Positions 1 to 5,170 of a stretch of DNA of 5,170 bases are shown here, piece by piece. The stretch covers positions 1 through 5,170 of the forward strand of contig JAQTWR010000233.1 in NCBI GenBank assembly GCA_028689195.1. The letters are read 5' to 3'. How positions within the stretch are numbered: the first letter of the stretch is position 1; each line of letters begins with the position of its first letter. The DNA is from Anaerolineales bacterium (GTDB taxonomy: Bacteria; Chloroflexota; Anaerolineae; Anaerolineales; Villigracilaceae). The translations under genes were made by a program, and so were the position numbers. The notes beneath the pieces were generated by a model that saw only the letters and a list, made by a program, of their open reading frames with translations, was not told where the DNA came from and did no database searches.

Positions 1-732
1 CCTCTCTCGAGAAGCAACCCCGACTTTTTACAGCAGGCTGGCAAAGCCGTTTTCAGTACCGTCGTGCTGATTGAATTGTTGATGATCGGTTTTATCGGTC
101 CCGCGCTGACTTCGGGCGCAATCGCATCGGAACGCGAGCGCCAGACCTTTGACCTTTTGCGCGTTTCCCTGCTCTCGCCGCGCGACTTGCTCGTCGGAAA
201 ACTTGGCGCGTCTGTGATGTATTTGCTGCTGTTGATTTTCGCGGCGATTCCCCTGCAAAGCCTCGCGTTTTTTATTGGCGGCGTCGGCGTGGGCGAGTTG
301 ATTGTATCCATTGTCATATTGGTCGCGTCTGCGTTTTTATTCTGCACGCTGGGATTATATTTCTCCACTATTGCAAAGCGCGTCCTGACCGCGACCATTC
401 TCTCCTATGCGGCGATTTTGCTCCCGGTCATCATCGCCTTTTCGCTGTTTTTCTGGTTGACCGTCTCCAATCCCGACTTCTCGTCTTTCTCGCCGGAAGC
501 CGAGCGGGCGCTGATTATTGTCATCCTGACGACGCTTTCTACAAACCCGATTTCCGCCGCATTCCTTACCGAGCTGCTTCTTACAGAGGAGCAAACCCTT
601 TTAACGATGCCCATCCCCGACCCGTATGTTGTTCTGCCTTCCCCTTGGATCATTTACGTCATGTACGCCGTCACGCTCGCTTTTTTAATGATATGGTTAA
701 GCGCGTTCTATTTGAAGCGTTATGAATATTAA
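1..732 (+). CDS. ABC-2 type exporter permease, 5' partial
   Basis: Membrane subunit of an ABC exporter. The reading frame is open from the first base, so the start lies upstream; 243 codons are visible. A GTG at 64 is in frame but falls inside a hydrophobic segment and is not the real start. About five membrane segments are seen (visible residues roughly 21-42, 69-95, 97-122, 129-155 and 220-240). After the first comes the cytoplasmic ABC-2 signature SERERQTFDLL (residues 43-53) followed by SPRDLLVGKL, which matches the 'ER..gT...LL....R..ivlGK' pattern of ABC-2 permeases. The protein ends in a short basic/aromatic tail (LKRYEY). An ATP-binding subunit would be expected just upstream, outside the window. 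The next gene starts 27 bp downstream on the same strand, suggesting one operon. The substrate is unknown. Family assignment is strong; the specific role is not inferable. Confidence 0.88.
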   Translation, partial: PLSRSNPDFLQQAGKAVFSTVVLIELLMIGFIGPALTSGAIASERERQTFDLLRVSLLSPRDLLVGKLGASVMYLLLLIFAAIPLQSLAFFIGGVGVGELIVSIVILVASAFLFCTLGLYFSTIAKRVLTATILSYAAILLPVIIAFSLFFWLTVSNPDFSSFSPEAERALIIVILTTLSTNPISAAFLTELLLTEEQTLLTMPIPDPYVVLPSPWIIYVMYAVTLAFLMIWLSAFYLKRYEY

Positions 733-759
733 AACGTTTTTTCGTAAACAAAGGAAACC

Positions 760-2328
760 ATGACCGCTCTCGATCAACTCTCGCGCATTCTTCAACAATG
801 GATTCGTCGTATGCGTTTGCAACGCGCCGCGTTGTGGATGGTGCGCGGATTGGCGATTGCGCTCGCGCTATCCTTGCTGGTTGGGGGGCTGGGTTTGGTT
901 CAAGCGAAATTATTGCGGCGGGAATTTCTGGCGTTGACCGCGTTATTTGCCGCGACCCTTCCCGTTGCGTTTGGGCTTGCCGCGTATTTTTGGAAAGTAT
1001 CCCCCGTCAAAGCGGCGCGGCGCTTCGATAGAATCTTCCGCCTCGATGAACGAGTCAGCACCGCGCTCGAACTAAGCGGAGCGGATCACTCCGTCGAGAT
1101 GATTCAAAGCCAATTAGACGACGCGCTTTCTGCGGCGCGCCGCGTTCGTCCTCGCCGCGAATTGCCCCTGCGCTTCAAGCGGATTGACGCGCTCTTGGCG
1201 TTGGTCTTTGCCGTCGCGCTTCTGGCGCTTTGGTTTCGCGGAGAGGCGCTTTTCGTCGCTGCCAGTCATCAACGCGAGGTAGAGACCGCCATCGCGGAAC
1301 AACAAACCAAGGTGGAAGAAATCATCAAAGCGATTGACGAAAATTCTTCGCTAACCGACGAACAAAAACAAGCGTTGACCGAGCCTTTGCAGCAAGCCTT
1401 GCAGGACTTAAAAGAAACGAAGTTTTTGGAAGGCGCGGTTTCCATATTGACCGCGACAGGCGAGAAGATGCAAACCCTCAGCGCGGAACAAGGCGGTCAA
1501 ACCATGCAGGCGTTGAAAGAATCCGGTGGCTCGCTGGCTATGCAGGAAGGCTCGCCGTTGAATTCTCTGGGCAAAGACCTGGCAAGCGGAAACTTTGCAA
1601 AAGCCGCCGCCGACTTGCAGAATATGGATTTAAGCCAGATGAGTTCCGAAGAACTGCGGCGGCTCGCGCAGCAATTGGACGCGATGGCGGAGAGTCTCGC
1701 TTCGGCAAATCCGCAATTGGCGCAGGCTTTGAAGGACGCTGCGGCTGAAATTCGGGCGGGAGAACTGGCTAACGCGCAAAATTCTATGGACGCTGCGGCG
1801 GGGCAGCTGGCGGGCGTTGCCCAACAAGCGGCGGCTTCGCAGGCGGCGAGTCAAGCGGCGGGGCAGATGCAAGCGGGCGCGGGGAAACTGCTCGCGGCGG
1901 GGGGGAGTCAAAACGCGCAGGCGCAGGGGGGCGATTCAACGGGGCAGAATAATAACGGCGGCGCAGGTTCAGGCTCGGGGTCGGGCAGTGCGCCTGATTC
2001 CAATCAAAGCGGCGGAGAGGCAAATAACGCGCCTATTCCGCAAAACAACGGCGCGGGCGATGGCGGAGAATCGGCTTACGAACAGATTTACGCGCCTTCG
2101 CTTTTGGGCGGCGCAAACGGCGAGACGCTCGGCTTGCCCGCTTCGGGCAGCGATGGCGAAGTGATTGGCGAAAGCCCCGCGACGGCGACGGACGGGCAGA
2201 GCCTTGTGCCTTACAGCGAAGTGTTCAGCCAGTACAACCAGATCAACAGTCAGGCAATCGAGAACGGCGACGTGCCTTCCCAGTTTTTGGAACTGATTAA
2301 AAATTATTTTAGTTCGATACAACCGTAA
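760..2328 (+). CDS. Membrane-anchored Gln/Ala-rich protein of MoxR operon, DUF4175-like
   Basis: Function unknown. The 522 residues fall into clear parts: a basic amphipathic start; hydrophobic segments at about 30-48, 57-78 and 143-159 (three probable membrane helices); a long charged, Gln/Ala-rich helical region at about 170-375, likely coiled coil (EEIIKAIDENSS, SSEELRRLAQQLDAMAESL); a Gly/Ser/Asn/Gln linker at about 376-440; and a structured C-terminus with VPYSEVFSQYNQ (483-494) and DVPSQFLELIKNYFSSIQP. The last motif resembles the C-terminal 'Y..v...Y...a......ip...r..v..YF..l' pattern I recall from large membrane proteins encoded beside MoxR/DUF58 genes. DUF4175 is only a tentative comparison. 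The ATG is preceded by AAGGA (751-755) at 4 nt spacing. It sits between the exporter permease and moxR, so it is a candidate scaffold or partner of the MoxR/vWA proteins. The coding frame is supported by its length and its continuous helix, linker and motif pattern. Confidence 0.8.
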   Translation: MTALDQLSRILQQWIRRMRLQRAALWMVRGLAIALALSLLVGGLGLVQAKLLRREFLALTALFAATLPVAFGLAAYFWKVSPVKAARRFDRIFRLDERVSTALELSGADHSVEMIQSQLDDALSAARRVRPRRELPLRFKRIDALLALVFAVALLALWFRGEALFVAASHQREVETAIAEQQTKVEEIIKAIDENSSLTDEQKQALTEPLQQALQDLKETKFLEGAVSILTATGEKMQTLSAEQGGQTMQALKESGGSLAMQEGSPLNSLGKDLASGNFAKAAADLQNMDLSQMSSEELRRLAQQLDAMAESLASANPQLAQALKDAAAEIRAGELANAQNSMDAAAGQLAGVAQQAAASQAASQAAGQMQAGAGKLLAAGGSQNAQAQGGDSTGQNNNGGAGSGSGSGSAPDSNQSGGEANNAPIPQNNGAGDGGESAYEQIYAPSLLGGANGETLGLPASGSDGEVIGESPATATDGQSLVPYSEVFSQYNQINSQAIENGDVPSQFLELIKNYFSSIQP

Positions 2329-2337
2329 ACAAAAATG

Positions 2338-2406
2338 TCGCTGCAGGCGAAGCGAAGCAGTCTCATGGTAAGAAGAGATTGCTTTGGGCTTTGCCCTTGC
2401 AATGAC
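2338..2406. repeat. Two adjacent REP-like imperfect palindromes
   Basis: This fills most of the 92-bp gap between the 522-residue gene and moxR. Hairpin A (2341-2360) has CTGC pairing with GCAG around an inner GC/GC stem with a GAA loop, separated by a purine internal loop (AG against GAA). Hairpin B (2378-2403) has ATTGC pairing with GCAAT, a T-rich internal loop, then GGGC/GCCC with a TTT loop. The bottom strand of B starts GTCATTGCAAGGGC and ends GCAATCTC, resembling dispersed 'GTCATTGCGAGG...GCAATCTC' repeats that I recall from several bacterial genomes; this recollection was not searched. No T-run follows, so it is not a good intrinsic terminator, but it may stabilise or attenuate the operon mRNA ahead of moxR. 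Confidence 0.55.
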
Positions 2407-2409
2407 GTT

Positions 2410-2415
2410 AAGGAG
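2410..2415 (+). promoter_or_regulatory. Strong Shine-Dalgarno of moxR
   Basis: AAGGAG lies 5 nt before the ATG at 2421 and fixes the moxR start. It begins only 4 bp after the REP-like element ends. A 9-bp direct repeat, ATGACGTTA, occurs at 2402-2410 and 2421-2429 on either side of it. Confidence 0.75.
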
Positions 2416-2420
2416 CAATT

Positions 2421-3410
2421 ATGACGTTATCCCCTGAGAAGTTTCTTGAAGACGCGGGAAAAATCGAAAGTGAAGTTGGGCGCGTGATCGTGGGTCAGCG
2501 CGAAGTAGTGCGGCATGTGTTGGTCAGCGTCCTTGCGGGCGGGCATGTGCTGCTCGAAGGCGTGCCCGGACTCGGCAAGACGATGTTGATCCGCGCGCTG
2601 GGTCAGGCGCTGGATTTGAAATTCTCTCGCATTCAATTTACCCCTGATATGATGCCCGCCGACATTTTGGGAACTGAAATTCTCAGCGACGAGAATGGCA
2701 AACGCGAATTTCGCTTCCGCGAGGGACCCCTGTTTGCGAATTTGATTCTTGCCGACGAAATTAACCGCGCTACGCCGAAGACTCAATCCGCGCTGCTGGA
2801 GGCGATGCAAGAGGCTTCGGTCACAATCGCGCAGCGGACCTATCAACTGGCGCAGCCTTTCTTTGTGATGGCGACGCAAAACCCGCTTGAAATGGAAGGA
2901 ACGTACCCGCTGCCCGAAGCGCAGTTAGACCGCTTTTTCTTCAAGGTCAATGTGGATTTGCCAAACGTTAGCGAGATGGTGGAGATTTTAGACCGCACAA
3001 CGGGCAAGGAATCCCCGTCCGCTTCCAGCGCTGTGACTGGCGCGGAGATTGTCGAGATGCGCGCCTTGGCGCGGACTGTGCCTATCGCTTCGCACGTCAA
3101 AGAGTACATTGCCAAACTTATGCTTGCCACGCATCCGCAGGACGCCAATGCTTCTCCGTTGGTGAAGAAGTACGTCCGCTACGGGGTCTCTCCGCGCGGC
3201 GGACAGGCTCTCACGCTTGGCGCGAAAGTCACCGCGCTCATGGCGGGAAGATATAACGTGGCGTTTGAAGACGTTTACGCGGTGGCTAAAGCCGCGCTGC
3301 GGCATCGCCTGTTGTTGAACTTTGACGGGTTGGCGGAAGGGATTAAAGCCGATAGCGTTATTGAAGAGTTGGTAAACGCAATGCCTGCCCTGAGTACGTC
3401 GAAGGGATGA
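2421..3410 (+). CDS. MoxR family AAA+ ATPase
   Basis: Cytoplasmic AAA+ ATPase of the MoxR (AAA_3) family, which works with vWA-domain partners in ATP-driven, chaperone-like maturation of complexes. All key motifs are present: Walker A GVPGLGKT (47-54), Walker B LILADEINRA (108-117; D112, E113), sensor 1 ATQNP (151-155), arginine-finger region EAQLDRF (166-172; R171) and sensor 2 GVSPRGGQAL (255-264; R259). IVGQREVVRHVL (23-34) is the usual N-terminal MoxR block. The length of 329 aa is normal for the family. The start is set by AAGGAG 5 nt upstream. The family-like sequence stops near NAMP (319-322); the last residues, ALSTSKG, are encoded by a REP-like hairpin and look acquired. The DUF58 partner gene is separated from it by an inserted four-helix-bundle gene. 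Family call very secure; the client is unknown. Confidence 0.97.
   Translation: MTLSPEKFLEDAGKIESEVGRVIVGQREVVRHVLVSVLAGGHVLLEGVPGLGKTMLIRALGQALDLKFSRIQFTPDMMPADILGTEILSDENGKREFRFREGPLFANLILADEINRATPKTQSALLEAMQEASVTIAQRTYQLAQPFFVMATQNPLEMEGTYPLPEAQLDRFFFKVNVDLPNVSEMVEILDRTTGKESPSASSAVTGAEIVEMRALARTVPIASHVKEYIAKLMLATHPQDANASPLVKKYVRYGVSPRGGQALTLGAKVTALMAGRYNVAFEDVYAVAKAALRHRLLLNFDGLAEGIKADSVIEELVNAMPALSTSKG
3384..3406. repeat. REP-like hairpin at the moxR 3' end
   Basis: The core at 3388-3406 folds as CCCT-GA-G, loop TACGT, C-GA-AGGG: four outer pairs, a tandem G.A/A.G mismatch and one inner G-C pair. With the preceding CCTG it resembles the dispersed 'CCTGCCCTGAGC...GTCGAAGGG' repeat that yields 'LSTSKG'-like peptides in one direction and 'PFDVLRAG' in the other; I recognise this from memory only. 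It encodes the last residues of MoxR, and the heptamer array begins at its last base. Confidence 0.6.
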
Positions 3411-3453
3411 AGGATGAAAGGAAATGATGAATGATGAATGATGAAGGATGAAG
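3406..3453 (+). repeat. Left GATGAAG-type heptamer array
   Basis: Tandem 7-bp units. Two units run from 3406 to 3419 (GATGAAG, GATGAAA); six bases follow, then four perfect-length units run from 3426 to 3453 (GATGAAT twice, GATGAAG twice). The 13-mer GATGAAGGATGAA occurs at 3406-3418 and 3440-3452, and again at 3843-3855 on the far side of the four-helix-bundle gene. The moxR stop codon (3408-3410) lies inside the first unit. Confidence 0.85.
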
Positions 3454-3472
3454 AAAAAGGTAAAGGTGAAAG

Positions 3473-3847
3473 ATGGAAAATGAGAAACCCGTTGACTTGA
3501 GGACGCGGACGTCTGATTTTGCCTTGCGGATTATCAAACTTTATGTAAGTCTTCCGAAAACGACTGAAGCGCAAGTTTTGGGAAAACAAGTTCTTCGTTC
3601 TGGAACATCTGTCGGCGCAAATTATCGCGAAGGTCATCGGGCAAAATCCGACGCTGATATTGTCAATAAATTTGAGTCCGTCTTGCAGGAATTGGATGAA
3701 ACCGATTATTGGCTCGACCTGCTTGTCAGAAGCGGTATCCTTTCCGCCGCAAAAGCCGAAAGTCTCATCAAAGAAACCAATGAATTGATCGCAATCTTCA
3801 CTACCATCGTCACAAAGATAAAGAAAAGGATGAAGGATAAAAGATGA
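3473..3847 (+). CDS. Four-helix-bundle protein (S23/IVS-encoded protein family)
   Basis: A 124-aa protein of the 23S-rRNA-intervening-sequence / four-helix-bundle family, the fold also seen in Avd of diversity-generating retroelements. The hallmarks are strong: DFALRIIKLYVSLPKT (15-30), LGKQVLRSGTSVGANYREGH (36-55), LQELDETDYWLDLL (71-84) and ETNELIAIF (101-109), forming four amphipathic helices of the usual length. Its biochemical role is unknown; some relatives are basic proteins thought to bind nucleic acid. The start is firm: AAAGG (3462-3466) lies 6 nt upstream and an in-frame TGA at 3467-3469 excludes a longer form. The last eight or so residues (KKRMKDKR) are encoded by the edge of the right repeat. 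Its stop overlaps a possible ATG of the next frame (ATGA, 3844-3847). It lies between moxR and the DUF58 gene and is more AT-rich than both, so it looks inserted. Confidence 0.93.
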   Translation: MENEKPVDLRTRTSDFALRIIKLYVSLPKTTEAQVLGKQVLRSGTSVGANYREGHRAKSDADIVNKFESVLQELDETDYWLDLLVRSGILSAAKAESLIKETNELIAIFTTIVTKIKKRMKDKR

Positions 3848-3905
3848 AGGATGAAAAATTGACTTTATCATTTTTCCATTCATCCTTCATCCTTCATAAT
3901 TCATC
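3829..3905. repeat. Right heptamer inverted repeat, large hairpin
   Basis: Two four-unit heptamer arrays face each other: 3829-3856 (GATGAAG, GATAAAA, GATGAAG, GATGAAA) and 3878-3905, whose reverse complement reads GATGAAT, TATGAAG, GATGAAG, GATGAAT. Aligned in register they match at 23 of 28 positions, with a 21-nt loop. The longest perfect arm is 13 bp (3843-3855 with 3879-3891). The hairpin contains the stop of the four-helix-bundle gene and ends 10 bp before the conserved DUF58 start. The stem is mainly purine on one strand and pyrimidine on the other. No T-run follows, so a terminator role is unlikely, but it could impede ribosomes or shield the downstream start. Confidence 0.85.
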
Positions 3906-3915
3906 CTTTACCCTT

Positions 3916-4797
3916 ATGCTCTTCGACGAATCCACTCTCCGTAAGATCAATCAACTCACCCTTGTCGCTTCGCGCGTGCGTTCAGGCGCAATTAAGGGAG
4001 AGCGGCGTTCTTCACGGCGCGGCAGTAGCGTGGAATTTGCCGACTATCGCAATTATGCGGCGGGCGACGACCTGCGCCGTTTGGATTGGAACATCTACGC
4101 GCGGCTCGAAAAGCCCTTCATCAAATTGCTGGAAGAAGAGGAAGACCTCGCGGTTTACGTCTTGATTGACGGTTCGCGCTCGATGGATTGGGGCGAAGGC
4201 GAGCAGAACAAATTTCAATACGCGCTCAAACTCGCGGCAGGACTTGGCGCGATAGCCCTGTCGTCAGGCGATTTGCTTTCGGTGGGCTTCCTGCAATGGG
4301 GGCGCGTCGTCTCCGAGTTTGGTCCCTCGCGCGGCGGGTACGCTTTGCCGCGTCTCTTCCGCTTTTTGGAATCTCTTGAAGCGAAGGATCGAACAAACCT
4401 CAACGCTTCCCTGCGCGATTATTCAATCCCTCCGCGCCGCGCAGGCTTGTTGATTTTAATCTCCGACTTGCTTGTCGAAGATGGATACGAGACGGGGCTG
4501 CGTCAACTGCTTGGGCGCGGACACGAAGCCGCGTTGCTGCACGTCCTCGCGCCCGACGAGGTTGACCCGCCGCTGGCGGGAGATTTGCAACTTGTGGATG
4601 TTGAAACGAACGCCGAGCAGGAGGTTTCGATAGACGGCGGCTTGCGAAATCTCTACCGAACCCGCGTCCGCGAGTGGATTCAGTCCACGCAAGCAGATTG
4701 TCGCAAGCATGGAATTAAATATTTAGACCTGGTTACAGATAAATCATGGGAGCATGTTCTGATGCTTGAAATGAGAAAGGCGAGCATTGTGAAGTAG
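3916..4797 (+). CDS. DUF58 domain protein with vWA-like MIDAS, MoxR partner
   Basis: A soluble 293-residue protein when read from the conserved MLFDESTLRK start. The DUF58 signature is EFADYRNYAAGDDLRRLDWNI (residues 40-60) followed by YAR. A vWA-like fold follows, with MIDAS motif DGSRS (85-89), a candidate MIDAS threonine in DRTNLN (T160) and ISDLLVEDG (D184), so metal binding looks intact. No membrane segment is predicted, as in the short DUF58 form. Such proteins are encoded with MoxR and are thought to be its vWA partners. The frame stays open upstream to an ATG at 3844, which overlaps the previous stop (ATGA) and has GAAGGA (3832-3837) 6 nt before it. Starting there adds 24 residues encoded by the repeat. 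The 3916 ATG has no visible Shine-Dalgarno, so the start in use is uncertain. The next gene begins directly after the stop. Confidence 0.94.
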   Translation: MLFDESTLRKINQLTLVASRVRSGAIKGERRSSRRGSSVEFADYRNYAAGDDLRRLDWNIYARLEKPFIKLLEEEEDLAVYVLIDGSRSMDWGEGEQNKFQYALKLAAGLGAIALSSGDLLSVGFLQWGRVVSEFGPSRGGYALPRLFRFLESLEAKDRTNLNASLRDYSIPPRRAGLLILISDLLVEDGYETGLRQLLGRGHEAALLHVLAPDEVDPPLAGDLQLVDVETNAEQEVSIDGGLRNLYRTRVREWIQSTQADCRKHGIKYLDLVTDKSWEHVLMLEMRKASIVK

Positions 4798-5170
4798 ATG
4801 CAACTCCTAACCCCCCTTGCCCTCGCGCTCGGCGCGCTTGCTATCCCCATCATTTTGCTGTATATGTTAAAACTGCGCCGCAAGCAGACGCAGGTCTCTT
4901 CGACAATGTTGTGGGGAAAAATTCTGCGCGACAAGCAGGCAAATACCCCGTGGCAAAAACTCAAACGCAACTTGCTGTTATTTCTCCAGTTATTGATTCT
5001 TGCCGCGCTGGTCTTTGCTTTGGCGCGTCCCGCCCTGCCGACAAAGGTCGTGGCTTCGGGGGCGGTCGTTGTTTTGCTCGACGCTTCCGCTTCGATGAAC
5101 ACGGCGGACGTTTCTCCTTCGCGGTTTGAAGAAGCGCGCAAATCCGCGTTGGCGTTGATTAATGGGCTGT
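4798..5170 (+). CDS. BatA-like membrane vWA protein, 3' partial
   Basis: The first 124 codons of a vWA protein that runs off the window. It starts MQLLTPLALALGALAIPIIL, a BatA-type N-terminal domain with a membrane helix at about 5-23. A basic stretch and the family-like VSSTMLWGK block (33-41) follow, then a second membrane helix at about 58-77 and the typical RPALP. The vWA domain then begins: VVVLLDASASM, with the MIDAS D-x-S-x-S at 95-99. The ATG directly abuts the DUF58 stop (TAG 4795-4797), so translation is probably coupled; no strong Shine-Dalgarno is seen. BatA-like proteins place a vWA domain at the membrane, and with MoxR and DUF58 this completes the usual three-gene core. The rest of the vWA domain and any C-terminal parts lie beyond the window. 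Confidence 0.93.
   Translation, partial: MQLLTPLALALGALAIPIILLYMLKLRRKQTQVSSTMLWGKILRDKQANTPWQKLKRNLLLFLQLLILAALVFALARPALPTKVVASGAVVVLLDASASMNTADVSPSRFEEARKSALALINGL

Larger units (their letters stand above)
3406..3905 (+). mobile_element. Putative repeat-bounded four-helix-bundle cassette
   Basis: About 500 bp holding one gene, bracketed by arrays of the same heptamer. The four-unit array at 3426-3453 and the reverse complement of 3878-3905 agree at 25 of 28 positions, so the unit has terminal inverted repeats; a third, direct copy lies at 3829-3856. It separates moxR from its usual DUF58 partner, and its gene is visibly more AT-rich than the neighbours. No transposase, integrase or reverse transcriptase is encoded, and no clear target duplication is visible. 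If it moves, it must be mobilised in trans or by an unknown activity of the four-helix-bundle protein. An alternative is simple repeat expansion around a stable accessory gene. Confidence 0.42.

Noticed and set aside
731..740. AAAACGTTTT palindrome after the permease gene as an operator
   Set aside because: A single 10-bp AT-rich palindrome in a 27-bp intergenic gap is easily due to chance; no promoter elements accompany it.
1817..2164. 115-codon frame in another + phase
   Set aside because: Very Arg-rich out-of-frame reading of the low-complexity linker; the main frame continues through it to a structured C-terminus.
1969..2418. 149-codon antisense frame over the 3' end of the 522-residue gene
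   Set aside because: Arg/Ala-rich composition typical of an antisense shadow of GC-rich coding; includes the REP-like gap; no motif.
3406..3453. CRISPR-like array
   Set aside because: Units are 7 bp and tandem without spacers; not a repeat-spacer structure.
3473..3847. Intervening sequence in a 23S rRNA gene, or Avd of a diversity-generating retroelement
   Set aside because: Flanks are protein-coding genes, not rRNA, and there is no reverse transcriptase, template repeat or variable repeat in the window.
3275..3883. 202-codon antisense frame covering the four-helix-bundle gene
   Set aside because: It is the complement of the S23-type gene plus repeats (FHPSSFILHPF and FDVLRAG are repeat translations); no family features, while the + strand encodes a clear family member.
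3829..3915. Rho-independent terminator
   Set aside because: The stem is A/T-rich and irregular, is followed by ATTCATCCTTTACCC rather than a T-run, and lies inside a co-directional operon.
4680..5141. 153-codon antisense frame across the DUF58/vWA junction
   Set aside because: Lies opposite two clear coding frames with MIDAS motifs and shows no domain features.

Overview
The window most likely comes from a bacterial chromosome of the Chloroflexota, class Anaerolineae or a relative. This is an inference from gene order, protein style (for example the MLFDESTLRK start of the DUF58 protein) and GATGAAG and REP-like dispersed repeats of a kind I associate with such genomes. No marker gene is present to prove it. 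Coding is dense and entirely on the + strand.

Layout: (1) 1-732, the 3' part of an ABC-2 type exporter permease. (2) 760-2328, a 522-residue protein with three predicted membrane segments, a long Gln/Ala-rich helical part and a Gly/Ser/Asn-rich linker. (3) 2329-2420, a 92-bp gap filled mainly by two REP-like imperfect hairpins. (4) 2421-3410, a MoxR-type AAA+ ATPase with all key motifs. (5) 3384-3915, an island that interrupts the operon: a REP-like hairpin over the moxR stop codon, arrays of a GATGAAG-type heptamer, a four-helix-bundle (S23/IVS-type) gene, and a large inverted repeat made of the same heptamer. (6) 3916-4797, a DUF58 protein with a vWA-like MIDAS motif. (7) 4798-5170, the 5' part of a BatA-like membrane-anchored vWA protein.

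Items 1, 2, 4, 6 and 7 look like one operon of the widespread MoxR-DUF58-vWA type. MoxR AAA+ ATPases act with metal-binding vWA partners in chaperone-like maturation of protein complexes or envelope functions. The exporter and the 522-residue membrane protein are probable co-transcribed partners, but the substrate cannot be read from the sequence.

The most notable structure is the island at about 3384-3915. A four-helix-bundle gene is bracketed by 28-bp four-heptamer arrays: 3426-3453 on the left in direct orientation, 3829-3856 on the right in direct orientation, and 3878-3905 on the right inverted. The last two can fold into a hairpin. The island supplies the C-terminus of MoxR, the C-terminus of the four-helix-bundle protein and a possible 24-residue N-terminal extension of the DUF58 protein. 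It looks like a small repeat-bounded unit that inserted between two normally adjacent genes and was tolerated by donating coding ends.
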